Positions 1 through 5,851 of a stretch of DNA of 8,932 bases are shown piece by piece (within the stretch, counting starts at the first letter, position 1; every line of letters begins with the position of its first letter). The notes below the pieces were generated by a model. It was given only the letters and a program-made list of their open reading frames with translations. It was not told the DNA's origin and ran no database searches. The position numbers were made by a program, and so were the translations under genes. Where the stretch lies: positions 1 through 8,932 of the forward strand of contig JADGPV010000070.1 in the NCBI GenBank assembly GCA_017882245.1, in the 5' to 3' direction. Source of the DNA: Bacteroidales bacterium. Its GTDB lineage: Bacteria; Bacteroidota; Bacteroidia; Bacteroidales; VadinHA17.

Positions 1-1809
1 AATAAAGATCATCACTTTATAAAAATTAAACTGGCTGGTCCGAAAAATAATCTTTTCGGCCTGGGAAGTATGGTTAAGGTGAAAACCGGCGATATTACCC
101 AATATCAGGAACTGACACTCACAAGGGGCTACCAGTCAAGTGTACCACCGATTATACATTTCGGACTGGATAATACAGCAATCATAGATGAATTAACAAT
201 TACCTGGCCCGATGGGAAACAACAAATACTGAATGATGTAAATGCTGATAGAACATTGATATTAAAATATAATGATGCTGTTTTTTCAGAAAAAAAAGAA
301 ACAATTAAAAAATCAGCCTTTATTGATATCACAAAACAATCTGGAATAACCTTTATTCATCAGGAAGATAAGTACGATGATTTTAAATATGAACCTTTGC
401 TCCCTTATAAAAATTCACATATGGGCCCTGGTTTAACTGTGGGGGACGTTAACGGAGATGGGCTTGAAGATTTTTTTATCGGTAATGGTGAAGGCTTTAA
501 AGGAGCTATGTATTTGCAGACTGGTAAAGGAACATTTAAGGAAATACCCGGACCATGGATAAACGATTCTCTTTATGAAGATACAGGTGCCCTTCTGTTT
601 GATGCCAACGGTGATGGAAGACTGGACTTATATGTTGTGAGCGGAGGTAACAATAAGAACAAAGAAGCTGATTATTACCAGGACAGGTTATATATAAACA
701 CCGAAAACGGCTTCATCAAAAGTAAAAATTGTCTTCCTGCTGACCTGAACCAAAGTGGGAAATGTGTAAAAGCTGCAGATTATGACAAAGATGGAGATCT
801 TGATTTATTCGTTGGAGGACGACTTGTTCCCGGAAATTATCCCATCCCTGCAAACAGTTATATCCTGAAAAATAATGGTAAAAAAGGTGCTGACCTGAAA
901 TTTGAAAATATTACTCCGGAAATTGCCCCGGCGCTTTTAAATTTAGGCCTGGTTACGGATGCAATTTGGGACGACTTTGACAGCGACGGTGATGTTGACC
1001 TGATCATTGTGGGTGAGTGGATGAAGATTCACTTTTTTGAGAATACTCCAAATGGATTTATTGATGTTTCTGATGCAAAAGGATTTAAAGAAACTGTCGG
1101 TTGGTGGTATAGTATCGCCAGTTTGGATATAGATAATGATGGTGATAACGATTACGTAGCAGGCAACCTCGGGCTGAATTACAAATATAAAACCAGCGAA
1201 ACAGAACCGTTTGAAATATATGCCAATGATTTTGATGTAAACGGCCAAGAAGACATCGTCCTGGGCTACTGTGAAAATGGAATTAATTATCCGGTTGCCG
1301 GTTTTGATGCCTCGTCCAGACAGATTCCGTTTATCAGACTCAGATACAAAGGTTACGAAGAATTTGCAAAGGCAACACTTCAGGATATATATGGAGAACA
1401 AATGTTGAAAGCTTCTTTACATTACAAGGTAAATACTTTTGCACATCATTGGATTGAAAATAAAGGGAATGGAGTATTCAAAATGCATAAACTCCCAAAC
1501 TGGGCACAATTATCTTCGATTAATGCTATTGCTGAAATAAAGGATAAGAATAGTACTGCTTTTATTGTTGCCGGCAATTTATACGATTCGGAAGTAGAGA
1601 CCCCGAGAAATGATGCAAGCATCGGGCTGGTATTGAAGTCAGATGCCAAAGGTGACATACGGGTTATTCCGCCGTCAGAAAGCGGGCTTGCTGTTAAAGG
1701 AGAGGTAAAAGCAATCAGGAAGATAAAATTGGCTTCAGGAAAAGATGGATTTCTGTTCGCGATCAATAATGATTCTCTGAGATTAATTGAACTCGACATA
1801 AATCCTTAA
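1..1809 (+). CDS. ASPIC/UnbV and FG-GAP (VCBS-like) repeat protein, 5' partial
   Basis: The reading frame is open from base 1, so the ATG at 70 is internal and the true start lies upstream; 602 residues are visible. Residues about 3-75 match the ASPIC/UnbV domain, ending in 'IHFGLDN' and 'LTITWPDGK'. A linker leads to 'FIDITKQSGITFIHQ' and then FG-GAP-type blades with acidic calcium-loop motifs: VGDVNGDGLEDFFIG (near 147), FDANGDGRLDLYV (198), ADYDKDGDLDLFVGG (258), DDFDSDGDVDLIIVG (323), LDIDNDGDNDYVAG (375) and a weaker NDFDVNGQEDIVLG (409). These form a beta-propeller, usually in exported proteins. Bacteroidota homologues are often about 1,100 residues with another propeller before the ASPIC domain, so roughly half is probably missing. 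Their function is not firmly known; many lie near polysaccharide-use genes. No type IX sorting domain is visible at the C-terminus. The gene is AT-rich compared with its neighbours. Confidence 0.9.
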   Translation, partial: NKDHHFIKIKLAGPKNNLFGLGSMVKVKTGDITQYQELTLTRGYQSSVPPIIHFGLDNTAIIDELTITWPDGKQQILNDVNADRTLILKYNDAVFSEKKETIKKSAFIDITKQSGITFIHQEDKYDDFKYEPLLPYKNSHMGPGLTVGDVNGDGLEDFFIGNGEGFKGAMYLQTGKGTFKEIPGPWINDSLYEDTGALLFDANGDGRLDLYVVSGGNNKNKEADYYQDRLYINTENGFIKSKNCLPADLNQSGKCVKAADYDKDGDLDLFVGGRLVPGNYPIPANSYILKNNGKKGADLKFENITPEIAPALLNLGLVTDAIWDDFDSDGDVDLIIVGEWMKIHFFENTPNGFIDVSDAKGFKETVGWWYSIASLDIDNDGDNDYVAGNLGLNYKYKTSETEPFEIYANDFDVNGQEDIVLGYCENGINYPVAGFDASSRQIPFIRLRYKGYEEFAKATLQDIYGEQMLKASLHYKVNTFAHHWIENKGNGVFKMHKLPNWAQLSSINAIAEIKDKNSTAFIVAGNLYDSEVETPRNDASIGLVLKSDAKGDIRVIPPSESGLAVKGEVKAIRKIKLASGKDGFLFAINNDSLRLIELDINP

Positions 1810-1829
1810 TTCCCTATTTAGTTTTGCCT

Positions 1830-1877
1830 TCAATTTACAGTACGTTTGATGCCTGGTGGGGCGGAGGTGATGAGATA
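1830..1877 (+). pseudogene. Short relic of a DUF2961/GH172 gene
   Basis: In one frame this stretch reads SIYSTFDAWWGGGDEI. It lines up with residues 421-437 of the intact DUF2961 protein downstream (TIFNTVDAWWGEGDEKI), with DAWWG-x-GDE shared. Across the nine core codons (1848-1874) five bases differ from the intact gene: four are silent, and one changes Glu to Gly at the position I take to be a catalytic glutamate. Silent differences point to real coding ancestry, not a recent DNA copy or chance. No start codon, upstream domain or downstream GTGTEDYF motif remains, so it cannot be a working gene. It sits 20 bp after the FG-GAP stop codon. The short length is the main weakness; a chance match or an assembly join is possible. 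Confidence 0.5.
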
Positions 1878-1900
1878 ACAGATAACCGACAACATGTCCA

Positions 1901-1946
1901 GAGCCTAAGACCTTCAGCCCTCAGATCTCAGACCCTCAGACCTTTA
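1901..1946. repeat. Tandem array of 7-8 bp units, GACCyTCA type
   Basis: About six imperfect units of 7 or 8 bp follow the pattern GACCyTCA, for example GACCTTCA at 1909 and GACCCTCA at 1931, with shorter 7-bp forms between them. The array begins 5 bp beyond the stop codon of the GH5 gene (on the minus strand) and fills much of the gap between two convergent genes. The same word reappears at 4954-4995, beside another convergent gap. Unit length varies between 7 and 8, so this is not a strict microsatellite. I see no strong hairpin in it. Its role is unknown. Confidence 0.75.
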
Positions 1947-1951
1947 TACCC

Positions 1952-3154
1952 CTACCTGCCAAAAAGGGCATTCACGACATCATAGTTCACCCGGCAATTT
2001 TCAATCTTCGTGTTCTCAGCAAGCTGCATCAGAGTTTTGAAGGCTTTATCAGCGTCAGGCTTCGGACCCTCTCCTTTCCAGTAGTCAATTATTTCCCGGT
2101 AGCCATCAGGCATCAAAATATTCATTAAACCGCTTTCAGAGTCTACTTTTTTGATCGTCCACCAGGCCCATCCGAAATTATTTGACTCAAGGAGCTTTAC
2201 TGCCGACCTGTACCAGTCGTTATTATTTTCACCCGATTCGCCCATCCAGAACGGGACGTTAAATTGCGTCCGGATGTCAATGTATTTCTGAATTGTCTCG
2301 ACAGTGGTCGGGTTCCAGTACTTATGGAAACTGTAAGCCATGTTGTTATCCCACGGCGGCGTAAGACCGGTATAGTCATTGGCAAACTGGTTGCCCTCGA
2401 TGAAAATAATATGGTTCGTGTCAACATCGCGAATCGCCCGTGAGATGTCCGTGAAAAGCTCTTTAAGTGCTGTATTTCCTTCCAGCGGGAAATTGGTTTC
2501 ATTGATAAGATCATATCCGCCTATCCATTCCTCATCTTTGTATCTCTCCGCAAGCTCGCCCCACAATGCAACTGTCTTCTGCCTGTTCAGTTCACTCTCC
2601 CAGAGCCGGGGCTTGGTAGTGTCAATGTCAGCAATGGGTTTGTCATTGCCCTGTCCGCCGGGCGCAGCGTGAAGATCAAGTATCAGATAAATCCCGTCCC
2701 TGCGGCACCATGCAAGCAGGCTGTCAGTCATAGCAAAGCCTTTTTCAAGCCATGTATTCTCCCCCTCAACTGGCTCCTCCCAGACAGGGAGAGTAAAGAG
2801 GTTATAATGCATCGGCAGCCTTATTGAATTGAAGCCCCATGCTTTCAGGGAATCAATATCCCTCCTGGTGACCATGCCCGCAAGCCATGCGTCATAAAAC
2901 TCATTCATTCTATCCTCACCGATAAGCTCCCTGATACGGTTTTTAATATCATACTGAGCGACTGCCACGCCGGAGAGTTTCAGCATATATGGTTCCTGCA
3001 GCATCCATCCGCCAAGGCCGATACCCCTGAGAAGAACATTTTCGCCGTCACCGTTAACTATTTTTGTTCCAGTAGCATGCAGGAAGTTCTTGTCTTGTTT
3101 GCCGCATGACACAAGCATTGCAGCTGCCAGTAAAATTATTGTTATCTGTTTCAT
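1952..3154 (-). CDS. GH5-family glycoside hydrolase, lipoprotein
   Basis: This 400-residue protein is a predicted secreted lipoprotein: a short hydrophobic signal ends in the lipobox LVSC, with Cys17 as the lipid anchor. The rest is a complete glycoside hydrolase family 5 (beta/alpha)8 barrel. Visible landmarks are LRGIGLGGW (42-50), the conserved Arg in FNSIRLP (Arg112), LDLHAAPGGQ (159-168), the acid/base Glu219 in LINET, His277 and Tyr279 in SFHKYW, the nucleophile Glu306 in WMGESGE, and Trp331-332 near the barrel end. GH5 enzymes cleave beta-glycosidic bonds with retention. The RGxxLGGW and DLHAAPG blocks recall exo-1,3-beta-glucanase-like members, but the substrate is not proven by sequence. 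The start fits because the signal peptide follows at once; there is no Shine-Dalgarno, as usual in Bacteroidota. It is transcribed divergently from the GH172 gene, suggesting a joint role in glycan breakdown. Confidence 0.92.
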   Translation of the reverse strand: MKQITIILLAAAMLVSCGKQDKNFLHATGTKIVNGDGENVLLRGIGLGGWMLQEPYMLKLSGVAVAQYDIKNRIRELIGEDRMNEFYDAWLAGMVTRRDIDSLKAWGFNSIRLPMHYNLFTLPVWEEPVEGENTWLEKGFAMTDSLLAWCRRDGIYLILDLHAAPGGQGNDKPIADIDTTKPRLWESELNRQKTVALWGELAERYKDEEWIGGYDLINETNFPLEGNTALKELFTDISRAIRDVDTNHIIFIEGNQFANDYTGLTPPWDNNMAYSFHKYWNPTTVETIQKYIDIRTQFNVPFWMGESGENNNDWYRSAVKLLESNNFGWAWWTIKKVDSESGLMNILMPDGYREIIDYWKGEGPKPDADKAFKTLMQLAENTKIENCRVNYDVVNALFGR

Positions 3155-3278
3155 TTGGTATTATTGATTTATGGAGTATCTGACAACTGGTGAATTTATG
3201 AAATATCGATCAAAATGAAAAGTGCCTGAAATTTCATAATTTTAGAATGTCTACTCTTTAAACCCTGAACCTTGAACC
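3155..3278. promoter_or_regulatory. Shared upstream region of two divergent hydrolase genes
   Basis: This AT-rich 124-bp gap must hold the promoters of both the GH5 gene (minus) and the GH172 gene (plus). A perfect 9-bp inverted repeat, TTATGAAAT at 3196-3204 and ATTTCATAA at 3231-3239, with a 26-bp spacer, is a possible regulator site. TAATTTTA at 3237-3244 matches the Bacteroidota -7 consensus TAnnTTTG at all but the last base and could serve the plus-strand gene. I found no convincing -33 element and no clear box for the minus strand, so promoter positions are tentative. Confidence 0.35.
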
Positions 3279-3285
3279 ATGAAAC
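3265..3285. repeat. Three 7-bp units overlapping a start codon
   Basis: Three heptamers lie end to end: CTGAACC (3265), TTGAACC (3272) and ATGAAAC (3279). The third contains the ATG of the GH172 gene. The unit differs from the other arrays in the window but shares their short period and gene-edge placement. The array is short, so chance cannot be excluded. Confidence 0.5.
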
Positions 3286-4877
3286 ACCGATCATCCCCTT
3301 TCGCAGTCATAATGACCTGCGCCTTTTTATTAGCCATAGGCTCATGCAGGAATGAAAATATAATCACCCTCCGCTTACTGCTTAAGGAGATGGCTGATCA
3401 GGAAGCTATAACTCATTTTCCTGATCCGTCGTACAAGCTTATACAGCAAAGCTCGTACGACAGAAGAAGCATCCATCCCGATAGCGCCGGGTGGTTTGCC
3501 AATGATGATTATACACAATTTATCAGGGAAGAAGAGAATGACGGCAGGCGCGAATTTGTAATGTTTGAGGCTGACGGTCCGGGGGCTGTCGTCAGATGGT
3601 GGATGACATTCGGAAATGCTGATGCTCTTGAATCTTATATCCGTGTTTACATCGACGGCCAGCCGGATCCGGTGCTGGAAGGCCGGGCCCCTGACCTGGT
3701 AGGCGGAGGCATACTTGCTCCTTCTCCTTTGAGCACATCGGTGTCACCTCTTACAGACCTGCAGGCCAGGGGTTATAACCTATACCTCCCTCTGCCCTTC
3801 GAAGGAAATTTGAAGATCACTCTCGAGAATGATGCGATAGTGATCACTCCCGGGAAGCGCACTCCGTCGATATATTATAATATTGACGCCAGGTTATATG
3901 TAAAGGGTACAAGAGTTGCCTCGCTGAGGAGAGATATGCTTAAATCTGACACACTTGCCATAGCCGAATGCATATCAGTCCTCCGGGGGGATAAGGCGTC
4001 TGATGGAGATAACAGCAATAAGAGTTTCTGCTCAGGGAAATATGCTCCCGGCGCTTCATGCACATTCAGGCTGAACAAGACCGGCATGGCTGTAAGCAGT
4101 CTCTCTGTCAGACTTGAAGCACCTGACACTGCCGCAGCTCTCAGAAAGACCATGATACAAATATCATTTGACGGGAGGCAGACAGTCAATATACCTGCTG
4201 GGAACCTTTTCGGCACAGGTTATTCTATTAATCCGTACCAGACATATTACAGCAATGTCGACTCATCGGGACTTATGACAGTATCAAGGCTGATGCCATT
4301 CAAAGACAGCTGTACGATCAGGATTCTAAACGGGACAAATGATTCTGTCAGCATTTTTGCAGAATACAGAACAATCCCTTACAAATGGAATAGCTCATCA
4401 ATGCATTTCGGAGCCTCCTGGAATGACTATAGTGGAATTGAGACAGCCGGCTCCGAGAATACCGGAGGGACCGGAAAGCACCAGGACCTTAACATTGTCA
4501 AGCTGGCCGGCAGAGGAGTTTATGCAGGAGATGCTGTGACAATATTTAATACTGTTGACGCATGGTGGGGTGAAGGTGACGAGAAAATATTCGTTGACGG
4601 GGAGGTTTTTCCCTCATCTATAGGAACAGGTACCGAGGATTATTTCGGGTACGCCTGGAGCAGGCCGGAACCCTTTTCGCATCCTCTTATATCACAACCC
4701 ACAGGCGCCGGCAATTTTCATTCTGGCATGACCGTCAATATGCGATACCGGAACCTTGATGCCATCCCATTCAATGAATCAATAAAATCCGATATCGAAT
4801 TATGGCACTGGGTAAAGACAAAGATTGATTACAGCCTGGTTTCTTATTATTACCTGCTTCCGGATCTTGCTAAATGA
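3279..4877 (+). CDS. DUF2961/GH172-family glycoside hydrolase, lipoprotein
   Basis: The 532-residue protein starts with a lipoprotein signal (FLLAIGSC, Cys23), which supports this ATG. Family marks are DGPGAVVRWWMT (99-110), IRVYIDGQPDP (121-131), LYLPLPFEG (168-176), DAWWGEGDEK (427-436), SSIGTGTEDYFGYAW (446-460) and the closing block DAIPFNESIKSDIE...LVSYYY. Residues about 92-205 and 272-380 look like two versions of one beta-jelly-roll pattern (a DG strand, a Gly-rich stretch, then a PF...I.L.N block), matching the tandem jelly-roll fold I recall for this family. GH172 members act on alpha-linked fructofuranose or D-arabinofuranose. I recall the catalytic pair of the characterised bifidobacterial enzyme lying 21 residues apart; Glu432 and Glu453 fit that spacing. 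The C-terminus appears complete. Its partner is the divergent GH5 lipoprotein. The stop codon falls inside a repeat unit. The exact substrate is unknown. Confidence 0.88.
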   Translation: MKHRSSPFAVIMTCAFLLAIGSCRNENIITLRLLLKEMADQEAITHFPDPSYKLIQQSSYDRRSIHPDSAGWFANDDYTQFIREEENDGRREFVMFEADGPGAVVRWWMTFGNADALESYIRVYIDGQPDPVLEGRAPDLVGGGILAPSPLSTSVSPLTDLQARGYNLYLPLPFEGNLKITLENDAIVITPGKRTPSIYYNIDARLYVKGTRVASLRRDMLKSDTLAIAECISVLRGDKASDGDNSNKSFCSGKYAPGASCTFRLNKTGMAVSSLSVRLEAPDTAAALRKTMIQISFDGRQTVNIPAGNLFGTGYSINPYQTYYSNVDSSGLMTVSRLMPFKDSCTIRILNGTNDSVSIFAEYRTIPYKWNSSSMHFGASWNDYSGIETAGSENTGGTGKHQDLNIVKLAGRGVYAGDAVTIFNTVDAWWGEGDEKIFVDGEVFPSSIGTGTEDYFGYAWSRPEPFSHPLISQPTGAGNFHSGMTVNMRYRNLDAIPFNESIKSDIELWHWVKTKIDYSLVSYYYLLPDLAK

Positions 4878-4898
4878 ACAATTGAACAATTGAAATCA
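4875..4898. repeat. 8-bp tandem repeat TGAACAAT, overlapping a stop codon
   Basis: Two exact copies of TGAACAAT (4875 and 4883) are followed by a diverged third (TGAAATCA). The first TGA is the stop codon of the GH172 gene, so the array begins exactly at the gene end. Confidence 0.65.
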
Positions 4899-4912
4899 GA
4901 GCCAAACCGTCA

Positions 4913-4952
4913 TGATTGCACGATTGCACCATTGCACGATTGCACGATTGCA
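4913..4952. repeat. Five-unit 8-bp tandem repeat CGATTGCA
   Basis: Five consecutive 8-bp units keep strict period: three are exactly CGATTGCA (4921, 4937, 4945), one starts TG (4913) and one is CCATTGCA (4929). The array lies between the convergent GH172 and membrane-protein genes, with other arrays on both sides. It is not a CRISPR: there are no spacers. Confidence 0.85.
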
Positions 4953-4953
4953 G

Positions 4954-4995
4954 GGCCTTTAGACTTCAGACCTTCAGACTTCAGACTTTCAGACC
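4954..4995. repeat. Tandem array of 7-8 bp units, GACyTTCA type
   Basis: About five units alternate between 7 and 8 bp, such as GACTTCA (4962 and 4977), GACCTTCA (4969) and GACTTTCA (4984). The word is the same as in the array at 1901-1946, 3 kb away. The stop codon of the membrane-protein gene (4981-4983, minus strand) lies inside this array, so the last residues of that protein, LKV, are encoded by repeat sequence. Confidence 0.8.
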
Positions 4996-5841
4996 TGCTG
5001 CCAGCTGTGAAACAGTGGCATAACGCCACGCTTTCATGAAGAGCCTGACAAGGAAGAGCAGCTGTGTTGCGAGGAAGAAGAGGAATATCATCAGGCCTTT
5101 CTGAGGTACTGACCATGCCGTGAACCACATCGAGCCGCATACAAACATGACGTTCAGAATGAGAATTACCAGTACTGTGAAGTACGATAGCCAGAATCTT
5201 TTTCCCAGGGCCCTGAACCCTGCCCCGAGAGCTCTGAAAGCCAGACGTGAGCCTGTGGCAGCTATCCACCTGCGTGAGTAATCAGCCACAGACAGCCAGA
5301 CTGGCAGACCCAGTACCCATATAACGTAAAAGATTATCATGAGGCCTGTCTGCGGAATTGAACCTTCAGAGACCGCAAGCATGATCCCTGCCGGAAGACC
5401 GATTATCAGAGACGTGTAAAAGAAAATGATCAGGCACATAAGCAGGGCTATTTTCAGAAAAGGCACAAAATTTTGCGTTGATGCTTTCATGAATGCAGTC
5501 GGTTTTAATCCACCCCAGGCTGTAGTGAATCGGGTGAAGAGACCGCCGGCAAAAAAAGTATATAACAGAAAACCGGCCATAACCAGCAAAAGCCCGCCTG
5601 TGGAGGCTGATGACATCAACTGACCGAACGACTTTCCCATGTCACCTGCCAGCCCTGCATCAAATCCGCCTGAGAGTTTTTCCATGGCCATGCTATGGTC
5701 AAAGACAGACTTGAAGGAGCTCTTCAGGGGAAGGGCGACAAGCATGATCATCACCAGTGTTATGATCCACATAGTCAACAGTAGTTTATATGACGATGCC
5801 GTCAAAATGGCTCCTTTTTTCAGGTTTCTGATAAGATCCAT
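4981..5841 (-). CDS. Six-helix integral membrane protein of unknown function
   Basis: The 286-residue protein has about six hydrophobic helices, near residues 19-39, 82-102, 128-150, 164-185, 217-240 and 249-268. There is no signal peptide of the cleaved type and no catalytic motif that I recognise. Between helices 4 and 5 is a basic stretch, DYSRRW (187-192) to GKRFW, containing a doubled motif FRALGAG/FRALGKR (202-214) likely to be a cytoplasmic amphipathic helix. The gene starts 10 bp after the stop of the M1 peptidase gene on the same strand, so the two are almost surely cotranscribed. The protein may anchor, assist or export something for the peptidase, but this is inferred only from position. 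There is no Shine-Dalgarno before the ATG. The 3' end runs into a tandem repeat array that supplies the stop codon. Confidence 0.85.
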   Translation of the reverse strand: MDLIRNLKKGAILTASSYKLLLTMWIITLVMIMLVALPLKSSFKSVFDHSMAMEKLSGGFDAGLAGDMGKSFGQLMSSASTGGLLLVMAGFLLYTFFAGGLFTRFTTAWGGLKPTAFMKASTQNFVPFLKIALLMCLIIFFYTSLIIGLPAGIMLAVSEGSIPQTGLMIIFYVIWVLGLPVWLSVADYSRRWIAATGSRLAFRALGAGFRALGKRFWLSYFTVLVILILNVMFVCGSMWFTAWSVPQKGLMIFLFFLATQLLFLVRLFMKAWRYATVSQLAAGLKV

Positions 5842-5851
5842 GTCTGGAAAA

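Noticed and set aside
70..72. ATG at 70 as the start of the FG-GAP gene
   Set aside because: The frame is open to base 1 and residues before it (HHFIKIKLAG, NNLFGLGS) already belong to the ASPIC/UnbV domain.
943..1401. 152-residue open frame on the minus strand
   Set aside because: It is antisense to the FG-GAP repeats; the Ile/Val-rich content follows from reading Asp/Asn codons in reverse.
2197..2514. 105-residue open frame on the minus strand
   Set aside because: It lies inside the GH5 gene in another frame, is rich in Arg, Ser and Thr, and has no domain. It is a shadow of the real gene.
4875..4995. Possible CRISPR array
   Set aside because: The units are 7-8 bp and directly adjacent, with no spacers and no cas genes in view.
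4910..5269. 119-residue open frame on the minus strand
   Set aside because: It overlaps the membrane-protein gene in another frame and its end (AIVQSCNGAIVQS) is just translated octamer repeats; it shows no family motif.
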